NCBI RefSeq assembly: GCF_024347535.1
Contig: NZ_AP025497.1
Coordinates: 310,001 to 374,000 of the forward strand
Origin: Vibrio kanaloae
Lineage (GTDB): Bacteria > Pseudomonadota > Gammaproteobacteria > Enterobacterales > Vibrionaceae
Direction: 5' to 3'
Length of the DNA: 64,000 nucleotides
Of this stretch, positions 41,770-50,663 are shown piece by piece. The notes under the pieces were generated by a model, which ran no database searches, had not been told where the DNA came from, and worked only from the letters and a program-made list of their open reading frames with translations. Made by a program: the position numbers and the translations under genes. How positions within the stretch are numbered: position 1 is the first letter of the stretch; the number at the start of each line of letters is the position of its first letter.

Positions 41770-43200
41770 ATGAATAGTGCAGTAGAAGCCGAATTGGCTG
41801 AACTAGGAATTGAAGGTTATCTAAGTCAGCATCAGCATAAATCTATGCTTAGATTTTTAACTTGTGGCTCAGTAGATGACGGTAAAAGTACCTTAATCGG
41901 TCGCTTACTCCATGATACAAAACAGATTTATGAAGATCAGCTAGCCGCGGTTCACTCAGATAGCCAACGAGTGGGCACCACTGGTGAGAAGCCTGACTTG
42001 GCACTGCTTGTTGATGGCTTGCAGGCTGAACGTGAGCAAGGCATCACGATCGATGTCGCTTACCGCTACTTTTCGACGCAAAAACGTAAATTCATTATTG
42101 CTGATACCCCAGGGCATGAGCAGTATACGCGCAACATGGCAACAGGCGCTTCAACGTGTGATCTGGCAGTGATCTTGATTGATGCTCGTAAGGGCGTGCT
42201 GGATCAAACACGTCGTCACTCGTTTATTTCTAACCTGCTTGGTTTGAAGCATTTCATCGTTGCAGTGAACAAGATGGATCTGGTGGATTATTCGCAAGAT
42301 CGTTTTGAAGATATTCGCGATCAATATCTAGAGTTTGCTGAAAACCTAGAAGGCGAAACCAATATCCAGATCTTGCCGGTTTCGGCGCTTGAAGGCATTA
42401 ACGTAGCAACGTCAAATAAAGAGCTCGCATGGTTCGAAGGTCCGTCTCTATTAGAAGTGTTAGAGAACGTCGATATTGATAAAAAGCGTTCTGCAGGTGA
42501 GTTCCGTTTCCCTGTGCAATATGTGAACCGTCCTAACTTAGACTTCCGTGGCTTTGCTGGCACTGTCGCCTCTGGTCGTGTGAGTGTCGGTGATGAAATC
42601 AAGGCTCTGCCGTCAGGTAAAAGCTCTAAGGTTGCACGTATTGTTACCTTTGATGGTGACTTGGAATCTGCGCAAGCGGGCTTAGCAGTCACGCTGACAC
42701 TTGAAGATGAGATCGACATCAGTCGTGGTGATTTGATTGTGTTGGAAAACGCTCAAATTGAATCAACTAACCACGTATTAGCCGATATCGTGTGGATGAC
42801 AGAACAACCACTGCAACCGGGTAAAGCTTACGACATTAAAATCGCAGGCAAGAAAACCGTCGGTCAGGTTGAAACGGTTCGTCACCAATACGACATCAAC
42901 AACCTGTCGACTCACGAAGTTGACGAGTTACCGCTGAATGGTATTGGCTTGTGTGAGTGGTCACTGAACGAGACTATTGCGTTGGATAAATATCGTGAAA
43001 GTGCTGATACCGGAGGCTTCATCGTTATTGATCGTCTGACTAACGTGACGGTTGGTGCTGGTTTGATTCGAGACCGTTTGGGCTCAGTTGAACAGCAAGC
43101 TGGTCACTTCTCTGCATTTGAACTTGAGTTTAACGCATTGGTTCGCAAACATTTCCCTCATTGGGATGCCAAAGATTTAAGCCAACTACTGAAGTCATAA
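41770..43200 (+). CDS. cysN: Sulfate adenylyltransferase GTPase subunit CysN
   Basis: 476 residues, an EF-Tu-like GTPase: GSVDDGKST (33-41), [12 protein letters not shown] and [11 protein letters not shown] hydrolysis drives APS formation by CysD. It is not fused to CysC, which is a separate gene here (45014-45634). 18 bases after cysD. Confidence 0.97.
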   Translation: MNSAVEAELAELGIEGYLSQHQHKSMLRFLTCGSVDDGKSTLIGRLLHDTKQIYEDQLAAVHSDSQRVGTTGEKPDLALLVDGLQAEREQGITIDVAYRYFSTQKRKFIIADTPGHEQYTRNMATGASTCDLAVILIDARKGVLDQTRRHSFISNLLGLKHFIVAVNKMDLVDYSQDRFEDIRDQYLEFAENLEGETNIQILPVSALEGINVATSNKELAWFEGPSLLEVLENVDIDKKRSAGEFRFPVQYVNRPNLDFRGFAGTVASGRVSVGDEIKALPSGKSSKVARIVTFDGDLESAQAGLAVTLTLEDEIDISRGDLIVLENAQIESTNHVLADIVWMTEQPLQPGKAYDIKIAGKKTVGQVETVRHQYDINNLSTHEVDELPLNGIGLCEWSLNETIALDKYRESADTGGFIVIDRLTNVTVGAGLIRDRLGSVEQQAGHFSAFELEFNALVRKHFPHWDAKDLSQLLKS

Positions 43201-43226
43201 CGACCAAGTCATCGCTTATTGAATCA

Positions 43227-43249
43227 GGCGGAAACCCATCGTTTCCGCC
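43227..43249 (+). promoter_or_regulatory. Intercistronic hairpin between cysN and the SLC13 gene
   Basis: Perfect 9-bp stem GGCGGAAAC/GTTTCCGCC with loop CCATC; no T run, so a processing or stability element is more likely than a terminator. Confidence 0.55.
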
Positions 43250-43264
43250 ATAAAGGACGGGTAT

Positions 43265-44989
43265 ATGTGGCAACAAGGATTTGTATTAGCGATTTTGCTT
43301 GGCATCATTACTTGCCTACTCGTAACCCGTATTAAGCCGAGCTTTATCTTTGCTGGTGCGGCGTTTATTGCTTTTATGGCAGGACTGATTGACTTGTCGA
43401 GCCTGGCTAATAACTTCACTAACTCCTCGTTACTGACTTTAATTCTTCTGATCCTCGCATCAAGTGCGTTGGAGAAAACTCGCTTAATCAGCTGGGTTAG
43501 CCGAAATATATCTGAAGGTCGGCTAGGTACAGTAGTCGCGAAGTTGGGTATTTCCACCGCGTTACTTTCATCTTTTACCAATAACACGGCAGTCGTTGTT
43601 TCTCTGATCGGTGCGATTAAACGTAATCAGCAACATGCGCCTTCCCAATTGCTTATCCCGTTGTCATACGCTGCCATATTAGGTGGCACGCTGACATTGA
43701 TCGGCACTTCAACCAACTTGATCATTAATAGCTTTGTTGAAGATGCGGGATTACCGAGCCTGAATTTTTTCACACCCACCCTAATTGGCTTGGCAGTCTT
43801 GGTCGGTGGTGTGTTGATCCTTATTCCTCTAAGCTACTTTCTACCCAGTTACGATGACGGATCTCAAGATGATCTGCCTTACTTCTTAGAAGCCAGAGTT
43901 GAACCGGGCTCACCGTTAGTTGGCCGCAGTGTTAGTGAGAACAACCTAAGAGCACTGAGAAAACTCTTCTTAGCGGAAGTGATTCGAGACGGTAAAACCA
44001 CCGCGTCTATTGACCCTAATTTTATTCTTCAAGCTCGTGATCGATTACTGTTTTGTGGCGACGTCGAGAGCGTAGCGACACTGCAAGAAATCCAAGGGCT
44101 GACTCTGTTTGGTCAACATCACCTTAATGGCCAGAGCTTTGTTGAAGTTGTGGTGAGCTCTTCGGCCAGCTTCTGTAACAAAACCCTGAAAACCAGTCAG
44201 TTTAGAGACCGTTTCGATGCGGTTGTCGTGGCTATTCGTCGTGGCCATGAGCGCCTTGAAGGTGGCCTTGGCAACATCACTTTAACGGCTGGTGATACCT
44301 TGATTTTGGTTCCCGGAAAACGTTTTGAAGAGCAGCGTCAGCAACACAACAAAGAGTTTGTGTTGATGAATGACCTAGATTCGAGTGCCAAGCTTGATGC
44401 TGATAAGTCGACGTTAGTTCTATTTGGCTTCGCCAGTGTAATTGGCCTAGCACTTGCTGACGTACTACCTATTATTAAAGGCTTAGCTGTCTTTCTTTTA
44501 TTGCTGGTGGCCTTTGGAGTGGTACAGCTTGGTGAACTTCGCCGACGTTTTCCCGTTGATATTGTGGTGATTGTTGGTTCAGCGCTGTCGATTGCTCAAC
44601 TGATGATTTCATCGGGTCTGTCTGAACGTATGGGGCTGATGTTTATGGAAGCCTTTAATGGTTGGGGCGTGTTTGGTGCGTTAGTCGCGACTTACTTTAT
44701 GACGTTGGTGTTGACTGAACTGGTGACCAATAATGCGGCCGCAGCACTCTCGTTTCCTATTGGTTACAGCATGGCTGTTGGCTATGGTGTCGACCCAATG
44801 CCGTTCATTATGGCGGTTTTGTTTGGAGCGAGTGCCAGTTTTATTTCGCCATACGGCTACCAAACCAATTTGCTAGTTTATAGCGTAGGTAATTACCACC
44901 TCACGGATTATCTGCGCATCGGCATTCCAATCTCGATTGTCTATTCGGGTTTGGTCTTGACCTTAATTCCTTACTTTTTCCCATTTTAA
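43265..44989 (+). CDS. SLC13/DASS family transporter with two RCK_C domains (probable sulfate importer)
   Basis: 574 residues. About five hydrophobic segments (GILTCLLVTRIKPSF..., SSFTNNTAVVVSLIG), then two TrkA-C (RCK_C) domains at about 205-290 and 295-375 (VEPGSPLVGRSVSENNLRAL), then a second membrane half with ELVTNNAAAALSFPI. The SFTNNT and TNNAA motifs match the sodium/carboxylate or sulfate family. Position inside cysDN-cysC makes sulfate the likely substrate. Confidence 0.9.
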   Translation: MWQQGFVLAILLGIITCLLVTRIKPSFIFAGAAFIAFMAGLIDLSSLANNFTNSSLLTLILLILASSALEKTRLISWVSRNISEGRLGTVVAKLGISTALLSSFTNNTAVVVSLIGAIKRNQQHAPSQLLIPLSYAAILGGTLTLIGTSTNLIINSFVEDAGLPSLNFFTPTLIGLAVLVGGVLILIPLSYFLPSYDDGSQDDLPYFLEARVEPGSPLVGRSVSENNLRALRKLFLAEVIRDGKTTASIDPNFILQARDRLLFCGDVESVATLQEIQGLTLFGQHHLNGQSFVEVVVSSSASFCNKTLKTSQFRDRFDAVVVAIRRGHERLEGGLGNITLTAGDTLILVPGKRFEEQRQQHNKEFVLMNDLDSSAKLDADKSTLVLFGFASVIGLALADVLPIIKGLAVFLLLLVAFGVVQLGELRRRFPVDIVVIVGSALSIAQLMISSGLSERMGLMFMEAFNGWGVFGALVATYFMTLVLTELVTNNAAAALSFPIGYSMAVGYGVDPMPFIMAVLFGASASFISPYGYQTNLLVYSVGNYHLTDYLRIGIPISIVYSGLVLTLIPYFFPF

Positions 44990-45013
44990 TGCTCTTTATT
45001 TAAAGGACTCATT

Positions 45014-45634
45014 ATGACCGCAGTACTCAAGCCAAAAGATGAGAATGTTGTGTGGCACCAACACTCGATTAATAAAACATTCCGTTCTGATTTGAAATCA
45101 CAAAAGCCCGCCGTGCTCTGGTTCACGGGGTTGTCTGGTTCTGGAAAGTCGACAGTCGCAGGGGCACTAGAGAATCGTTTGGCACAGCTTGGTTACCATA
45201 CTTATTTGTTGGATGGCGATAATGTTCGTCATGGGCTATGTAGTGACCTTGGTTTCTCTGAGCAAGATCGCCGAGAGAATATCCGTCGTATTGGTGAGCT
45301 CGCTAAATTGATGGCAGATGCAGGTTTGATCGTGTTGTCAGCGTTTATTTCGCCACATCAAGCGGAAAGACAGTTAGTGCGTGATTTATTGCCGGAAGGT
45401 GAGTTTCTTGAGGTGTTTGTAAATACGCCACTTGAGGTGTGTGAGCAGCGTGACCCCAAAGGGCTGTATAAGAAAGCGCGCGCTGGAGAAATCCCTAATT
45501 TCACTGGCATTAGCTCAGCTTACGAGGCGCCGCAGAGTCCTGAGATAGATCTACCCGCGGGAGAGAAAACACTCGATGAGTTAGTAGAATTGTGTATTGA
45601 CGCTTTAGAGAAGCGCAACATTTTAGCCAATTGA
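45014..45634 (+). CDS. cysC: Adenylylsulfate (APS) kinase CysC
   Basis: 206 residues. The P-loop GLSGSGKST (39-47), [26 protein letters not shown] and [26 protein letters not shown] are kinase signatures. It makes PAPS from APS. Last gene of the cysDN-transporter-cysC operon, 24 bases after the transporter. Confidence 0.97.
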   Translation: MTAVLKPKDENVVWHQHSINKTFRSDLKSQKPAVLWFTGLSGSGKSTVAGALENRLAQLGYHTYLLDGDNVRHGLCSDLGFSEQDRRENIRRIGELAKLMADAGLIVLSAFISPHQAERQLVRDLLPEGEFLEVFVNTPLEVCEQRDPKGLYKKARAGEIPNFTGISSAYEAPQSPEIDLPAGEKTLDELVELCIDALEKRNILAN

Positions 45635-45651
45635 GTTGAGTGGTATGACTG

Positions 45652-45703
45652 AGACTACGCTTACTTAGCCATGTATTGAATGTCCCTTTCAGTAACGTAG
45701 TCT
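45652..45703. repeat. Long inverted repeat in the cysC / TIGR03899 convergent gap
   Basis: AGACTACG-c-TTACT pairs with AGTAACGTAGTCT (13 bp with one bulged C) around a 25-base loop. No T run on either strand, so it is not a standard terminator. Confidence 0.6.
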
Positions 45704-45745
45704 TGGTTGTGTCGAGACTGCAAGCCTATCTCTTCAATCATATTG

Positions 45746-46654
45746 CTAAACAGTGTAGTTTACGGTGCTTTTCGTTTCTGTCTGTACCGTGAATTTTTGG
45801 CTCAACAGAGTAATCAGTTGGTCGTAGTACTGCATGTTGGGTTTGTTGCCAAGTAAGGTACACAGCTCATTGCCTGTTGGACTAAATCGGTAGTAAACCA
45901 GCTTAACCCCTTTTGATATAGGTGCCAGTGACATGCTCTTACCTTGGTAAGCCAAGTGTAACGCTGGATCGAAATCAATTTCACCAGACTCTAATTCAGT
46001 ACCTAGAATGATACCGATCTCAATTAAGTGAAGCAGGCTAGAGTAGGGCAGATTGTGTCCACCTAGGTTGATAGTGTTGGTGGAGTCTCTTTTACCAAAG
46101 CTGAATATTCCTGCATGGGATTTAAAACCAAGTAATAGTTTCCTGCTGTTATCACTGCCAAAACTGCAGCCCAGTGAAGCTGCTCTTTGCAGAGTTAATG
46201 CTTCTTTTGGGGTCATGTCTTGCAATATTTTCAGCGCCTTCATCGAGGTTGAGCCTGGATTGGTAACTTCTCTTTTTAACACCTGAGCCCAGAGTCTTTG
46301 CATCGATGTATTATGGATCTCTTGCGCCATATCGAAAAAACGGTATAGCCAGTCCTGATCCGGGTCTCCCGCGGCTTCATCCTTACAGGAAGAGTGCGCC
46401 AATTTGAGAATCTGCTCTAGATTCTTTTGACGCAGCTCCTTACGTTTTTTCTCACGCAATAGGGCTCGTTCGATAAGCGTGCTCTCAGCTTTACCGTTTG
46501 GTTTTACACTATGACTGATTAAGGAATCTAAGCCGAAGGTTTGTGCTATATGCAGCATTCTGCTTGCACTGTCGGCAATATGAGGCTTTTTATCATGCTT
46601 ATGCTGTGTATCACTTGCATGCTCAATAATTACTGGTTGTTTGGTTTCAGACAT
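45746..46654 (-). CDS. TIGR03899 / DUF2806-like protein
   Basis: 302 residues, no signal or membrane segment. A charged N-terminus, a helical part with LLREKKRKELRQKNLEQIL and a WAQVLKREVTNPGSTSMKALKIL segment, then a beta-rich part ending with FSPTGNELCTLLG. The pattern fits the TIGR03899 family found in vibrios; the function is not known. The promoter must lie in the gap shared with the small plus-strand ORF. Confidence 0.75.
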   Translation of the reverse strand: MSETKQPVIIEHASDTQHKHDKKPHIADSASRMLHIAQTFGLDSLISHSVKPNGKAESTLIERALLREKKRKELRQKNLEQILKLAHSSCKDEAAGDPDQDWLYRFFDMAQEIHNTSMQRLWAQVLKREVTNPGSTSMKALKILQDMTPKEALTLQRAASLGCSFGSDNSRKLLLGFKSHAGIFSFGKRDSTNTINLGGHNLPYSSLLHLIEIGIILGTELESGEIDFDPALHLAYQGKSMSLAPISKGVKLVYYRFSPTGNELCTLLGNKPNMQYYDQLITLLSQKFTVQTETKSTVNYTV

Positions 46655-46759
46655 AAAAGTACCGTAGGAGACGATTTAACTGCCTAAAATGTAACTCTTT
46701 ATCTTATTAGTGGCTAGATTTTGCGTGCAGAGTTGAAGACTTCAACAAAATTTTACTTT

Positions 46760-46774
46760 TGATAATGATAATAA
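46760..46774 (+). promoter_or_regulatory. Fur-box-like sequence
   Basis: TGATAATGATAATAA (46760-46774) contains two GATAAT hexamers and agrees at 12 of 14 defined positions with the 7-1-7 Fur site TGATAAT-N-ATTATCA. It is 36 bases before the small ORF at 46810. Confidence 0.5.
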
Positions 46775-46809
46775 AATGTTAAATTTGTTGTAATTATCAA
46801 GGGGGATTT

Positions 46810-46914
46810 ATGAATCAAGTTAATGATAATAAGCTGAAGAAAAAGCTTGGCATAGGGGTATTACTCGTTACTTATGTTGGTTTTCTAGCTTACATGTCTA
46901 ATTACATCGTATAA
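46810..46914 (+). CDS. 34-residue single-pass membrane peptide (unannotated small ORF)
   Basis: ATG at 46810 preceded by AAGGGGGA, a very strong Shine-Dalgarno at good spacing. The peptide starts MNQVNDNKLKKKLG, then one hydrophobic helix (IGVLLVTYVGFLAYM), ending SNYIV. Basic residues before the helix predict an N-in topology. No known family is recognised. The Fur-box-like site upstream suggests iron control. The ORF is too short for ordinary gene callers. Confidence 0.6.
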   Translation: MNQVNDNKLKKKLGIGVLLVTYVGFLAYMSNYIV

Positions 46915-47004
46915 TTTAGATGAAAGCTCTAGTTATTAAACTGTTATTGAATAATATCACTTGTTCGGTGACGGTAGCTCATCCTTGAGCCACCCCTCTA
47001 ATGG

Positions 47005-47523
47005 CTACATATCGTCATACTCTTCAATCGCTGTGCCTTCAATAAGATAACCTGTTTGAGCTAAGTCGTGGCTTATTGACTCTGTTTTCAGCGTACCTAC
47101 TAAATAGATCACATCCCATAATTGTTGTATTGGTGCTCCTTGTGGAAACTTTACGTAGATAATTTGGTTTGGCGGCGGTGGTGGCACGTGGATACATGCG
47201 CCAAAGTAAGGCACCAGCAGAAACTCTGTGATCATGTTCTCATCACCTTCTAGTGGAATCACAAAACCAGGAATTTTCACTTTGCTGCCATTCAGTTCCG
47301 GACGAACTGCGCCCAGTGTCGATTGTTGAGGTTTGTCCATACTGTCGTGGTTAACTGTCGGCATGCCGAACGAATCCAACTGAGCACGTTCTGATTCCGG
47401 AATCAAATCAATCCAATCCAGAGTTAATACCGATTCGTCAGTCGGCGCGGTTTCAGCGTGAGCTGTGCTGATCAATGGGAACAAAAGTAGTCCAAGTATC
47501 AGTAGAAGTTTGCGTTGCATCAT
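47005..47523 (-). CDS. DUF3299 periplasmic protein of the zinc operon
   Basis: 172 residues. Signal peptide ending AHA-ET, then LDWIDLIPESER, KVKIPGFVIPLEGDE and FFGACIHVPPPPPNQI-like VPYFGACIHVPPPPPNQII, the DUF3299 signature. It is the last gene of the Zur-boxed operon, 10 bases after the permease. Its role in zinc uptake is inferred only from this context. Confidence 0.85.
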   Translation of the reverse strand: MMQRKLLLILGLLLFPLISTAHAETAPTDESVLTLDWIDLIPESERAQLDSFGMPTVNHDSMDKPQQSTLGAVRPELNGSKVKIPGFVIPLEGDENMITEFLLVPYFGACIHVPPPPPNQIIYVKFPQGAPIQQLWDVIYLVGTLKTESISHDLAQTGYLIEGTAIEEYDDM

Positions 47524-47533
47524 AGGTTCCTAA

Positions 47534-48793
47534 TTAGATTCGAATGGTCATGCCATCTGCCAATGATTGACGGTATGCACGGAAAGCGGGAATAAAGCCG
47601 ATGATGACTCCTGCGGTTTGTACCAACATAAGCAGTTTCCACTCATGAGGTGTGATTGCGGATATCGATATGTTGATACCATAACTTTGTTGCACAATAG
47701 GAGCAACTACTGCGATCAAGGCAAACAACACGGCAACACCCAATGTGATACCGAGGAAGGTCAGGGCACTGGCTTCACTGATCAGTAAACCAAACACATG
47801 ACGAGGCCTTGCTCCCATCGCGCGCAGAATGGCCATCTCTCGACGTCTTTCTTGCAAGCTAGTGAGTAGACTACTCAGCATCCCTAACAGTCCCGCGATT
47901 ACAACAAACCCTGAAACAATCAGTAGTGCTTGTTCTGCTACTGCCATCATTCCCCATAATTCGTGAAGCGCAATGCCTGGCATAATGGCGCTCAAAGGTT
48001 CTTGGCGGTAGTTATTGATTTCTCGTTGCAGTGCAAAGGTTTGGATCTTCGATTTAAGGCCAACCATCATCGCGGTAATCTGCTTTGGTTGGAAGTCACG
48101 TTGCTTTAGCGCTTCAGCATTCGGTGTGTGCCCGAGGTTAGCCCCCGATTCCCAACCAACGTGAATCGCTTCAATGGCCTCTAACGAAACATGCACCGTT
48201 TTATCTACTGGTGTGCCGGTTGGCGCGAGTATTCCGACAATGGTGAAGGGCAGGTTGTCGTGGCGACTGAAGGCGACATCACTGATACCGTGCGCCAGAA
48301 TGATGTGATCACCAATCTTGTAATCTAACTTCTTCGCGACATCGGCACCAATCACCACATCAAATAGCTGATTGAACTCTTGTCCTTGCTGGAAAGTGAG
48401 TGGTTGCTTACTTCCATAGCGATAGTTTTCAAAGTAGCTATGGTTAGTACCCATCACGCGGAAGCCTTTATGCGAATCTCCCAATGAGATGGGTATCGCC
48501 CACTTTACAGCGTTGTGTTGGCTAAATTCTTGGTAGCTTTTCCAATCGATATTGTTGGTCGCATTGCCGATTCTAAATACAGAATAAAGCAGAAGGTTTA
48601 CCTGACCAGAGCGGCCACCGACGATAAGGTCAGTACCTGAAATTGTATTAGCAAAGCTGCTCTTGGCTTCGGTTCTCACACGCTCTACACCGAGCAAGAG
48701 AATGACGGACACGGCCACGGTGAGAATGGTTAGAATAGCGGTGGCTTTACGGTTGAGTACGCTTTTTAAGGCTAAGTGAGTAATGACTTTCAT
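47534..48793 (-). CDS. MacB/FtsX-type ABC permease of the zinc operon
   Basis: 419 residues. One N-terminal membrane helix (about 17-36), a large periplasmic MacB_PCD domain (about 40-270), then three helices with the FtsX cytoplasmic motif LTSLQERRREMAILRAMGARPRHVFG. This is the type VII (mechanotransmission) ABC fold, not a typical metal importer. The start overlaps the ATPase stop (ATGA). In Vibrio cholerae the corresponding locus (zrg) supports zinc uptake. Confidence 0.88.
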   Translation of the reverse strand: MKVITHLALKSVLNRKATAILTILTVAVSVILLLGVERVRTEAKSSFANTISGTDLIVGGRSGQVNLLLYSVFRIGNATNNIDWKSYQEFSQHNAVKWAIPISLGDSHKGFRVMGTNHSYFENYRYGSKQPLTFQQGQEFNQLFDVVIGADVAKKLDYKIGDHIILAHGISDVAFSRHDNLPFTIVGILAPTGTPVDKTVHVSLEAIEAIHVGWESGANLGHTPNAEALKQRDFQPKQITAMMVGLKSKIQTFALQREINNYRQEPLSAIMPGIALHELWGMMAVAEQALLIVSGFVVIAGLLGMLSSLLTSLQERRREMAILRAMGARPRHVFGLLISEASALTFLGITLGVAVLFALIAVVAPIVQQSYGINISISAITPHEWKLLMLVQTAGVIIGFIPAFRAYRQSLADGMTIRI

Positions 48794-49506
48794 ACGACAA
48801 CCATAGCTTGGTTAATGGTTTTTAAATCTATGGTTCGAGTGAACAGTTTTTCTAGTGTTGGATCATGACTCACAAAGATCAGAGTTGAACCTGCCTGATC
48901 GGCTTGCTCTAGCAACAGTTCGATAAAAGCAGCTCGGTTGTCGTGATCCAAAGCGGATGTCGGTTCATCGGCAATGATGATCTTTGGTTGTCCGATTAAG
49001 GCACGAGCTGCCGCGACACGTTGCTGTTGACCAATACTCAACTCAGTAACGGGCTTGTCCATTAAGGTTTGAGGTAGTTTTAGTCTTAACAATAAAGCTT
49101 GAGCGGTGGCTTGCTGGCTGTTCTTACTTTCCGTGACTTGCTGCTTGCGAATCGTTGAGAACTGGCAAGGAAGTGTCACGTTGTCGATCACTGACAGGTA
49201 AGGGAGCAGGTTAAATTGTTGGAATATATAACCAATATGGTCGGCTCTGAATTTGTCTCTTTGGCGAGGTGTCAATTGAGTAAGATCTTGGCCTAAGATA
49301 GAGACTACACCTTGCTCTGCTTGGTTGATTCCGGTCAGTAGCCCTAACAATGTTGATTTTCCGCAACCACTAGGCCCTTTAATGAAAAGGTGCTCTTTTG
49401 ATTGAATTTGTAGAGAGGGGATTTCTAGCGTTGCCGGTAATTCAGGCTTCCAACGAAAGCTGATATTTTCGAGTTTGACCACAAGTGATGAACTGTCAAA
49501 AGACAT
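48790..49506 (-). CDS. ABC transporter ATPase of the zinc operon (LolD/MacB class)
   Basis: 238 residues. Walker A GPSGCGKST (44-52), Q-loop FQQFNLLPYLSV, Walker B IIIADEPTSALD and H-loop SHDP. The signature reads LSIGQQQRV instead of LSGGQ, a variation tolerated in some members. It pairs with the FtsX-type permease downstream, overlapping by 4 bases. Confidence 0.92.
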   Translation of the reverse strand: MSFDSSSLVVKLENISFRWKPELPATLEIPSLQIQSKEHLFIKGPSGCGKSTLLGLLTGINQAEQGVVSILGQDLTQLTPRQRDKFRADHIGYIFQQFNLLPYLSVIDNVTLPCQFSTIRKQQVTESKNSQQATAQALLLRLKLPQTLMDKPVTELSIGQQQRVAAARALIGQPKIIIADEPTSALDHDNRAAFIELLLEQADQAGSTLIFVSHDPTLEKLFTRTIDLKTINQAMVVV

Positions 49507-49584
49507 ATTAGCTCCAATAATTAAAGCGGTGTCTCTACTGGACAGTTATTAGAATAATAAATTCCCAGAGCACACCGATTTGTA

Positions 49585-49614
49585 CAGCCAAGTAAGTGAA
49601 TACTTACTTGGCTG
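49585..49614 (-). promoter_or_regulatory. Intercistronic hairpin between zrgA and the ABC ATPase gene
   Basis: Perfect 13-bp stem CAGCCAAGTAAGT/ACTTACTTGGCTG with loop GAAT. No T run follows on the minus strand, so it probably limits decay or downstream expression rather than terminating. Confidence 0.6.
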
Positions 49615-49645
49615 CTTATCTACGTTTAATTCAATCTAATGCTAA

Positions 49646-50305
49646 TTAGAATCGAAAACTAATACGATCTGCGTTAAGTACTTCTTGAATTTGAGCACTG
49701 TCAGTTAGCAGGTTCACAGTCATTGATTTTGTGTTGCTGAACTTAGAGAACCACTGAGTATTCACGGTATCCAGTTTTTCAATGTCAGAACATTGGTAGT
49801 GGTACTCGACAGTGAACTCACCGTGGCCGCCTTCTGAGTGGTCATGGCCTTCGTGGTCATCATGCTCGTGTTCTGCGTGGTCATGGCCTTTGTGGTTGTC
49901 ATGATCGTGTTCTGCGTGGTCATGGCCTTCGTGGTCGTCATGATCGTGTTCTGCGTGGTCATGGCCTTTGTGGTCATCATGCTCGTCTTCCAAGGTGTTC
50001 GTCACTGACTTGAACTTCAGAGTACAGCTTGCATTTGTGAAACCAAATAGCTCTTCTGGCTTGTTTAATTGCGCAATCGCTTGTTCAAATACTTTCTTCT
50101 GCTCAGCCGTTTCTGGAGCATGTTCAAAGCCAACCACATCAGCGCCGGGTGCTGTCACTTCAACAAGTAGCTCTTGTCCATCTTGAGCGATGTTCACTTC
50201 AACTTTACCGTGCACGTGTGTTTCGTGAGAGCGGAATTCTTCGTTAGCTAGAACATTAGTAGAGACAGTCATGCCGATAACAACGGCTAAAATAGTAGGT
50301 TTCAT
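49646..50305 (-). CDS. zrgA: ZrgA-type zinc-binding periplasmic protein (DUF2796)
   Basis: 219 residues with a signal peptide (cleavage after STNVLA). A beta-rich DUF2796 domain (HETHVHGKVEVNIAQDGQELLVEV, VVGFEHAP) is interrupted by a His/Asp/Glu-rich segment (about 110-163) of four 13-residue repeats such as DDHEGHDHAEHDH, then resumes with FTVEYHYQC. ZrgA homologues bind zinc in the Vibrio zinc uptake system. Second gene after the Zur box. Confidence 0.9.
   Translation of the reverse strand: MKPTILAVVIGMTVSTNVLANEEFRSHETHVHGKVEVNIAQDGQELLVEVTAPGADVVGFEHAPETAEQKKVFEQAIAQLNKPEELFGFTNASCTLKFKSVTNTLEDEHDDHKGHDHAEHDHDDHEGHDHAEHDHDNHKGHDHAEHEHDDHEGHDHSEGGHGEFTVEYHYQCSDIEKLDTVNTQWFSKFSNTKSMTVNLLTDSAQIQEVLNADRISFRF
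49841..49996 (-). repeat. 39-bp tandem repeats in zrgA coding for a His-rich segment
   Basis: Units at 49841, 49880, 49919 and 49958, each 39 bp (13 codons), with only a few differences between copies. In-frame gain or loss would change the number of zinc-binding histidines without a frameshift. Confidence 0.93.
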
Positions 50306-50346
50306 GTTTTTTTCCTGAATAAAGGTTAATTAAAAAGTAGTGGTAA

Positions 50347-50637
50347 TTAAGCAACCTTTACAGGAGGTGAACGTGCTAAATAGGCAAAATACAGGCGCTG
50401 TAACGAAATGACAGACTCTGTGATAGCGACAGTAAATTCCGAATGGAACTCTGGGATCTGTGGAAGTGAGTGCCCTGTGATGAATTGATTTATCGAAAAC
50501 AGCTCACAATGGTGTGAAGTGTGGTGTTCTGGTGAGATATCCACGATGTGTGTCGCGGCTAACACGCTTAACATAAGCATCAGCCCAAGCAAGAAGCCTG
50601 TTTTACGTTTCACATTGTTAGGTGTGTTTTTCCACAT
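50347..50637 (-). CDS. DUF2607 family small membrane protein
   Basis: 96 residues. Basic N-terminus, one hydrophobic helix (GFLLGLMLMLSVLAATHIV), then EHHTSHHCELF, a likely metal-binding His/Cys cluster, and a hydrophobic-aromatic tail. Resembles DUF2607, found next to zrgA in vibrios. First gene behind the Zur box, so probably part of zinc uptake; the role is unknown. Confidence 0.75.
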   Translation of the reverse strand: MWKNTPNNVKRKTGFLLGLMLMLSVLAATHIVDISPEHHTSHHCELFSINQFITGHSLPQIPEFHSEFTVAITESVISLQRLYFAYLARSPPVKVA

Positions 50638-50663
50638 CAGGATGATTAACCACAGAAATTAAA

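Noticed and set aside
49762..49980. Minus-strand ORF with MMTTKAMTTQNT repeats
   Set aside because: A frame-shifted shadow of the His-rich repeats of zrgA.
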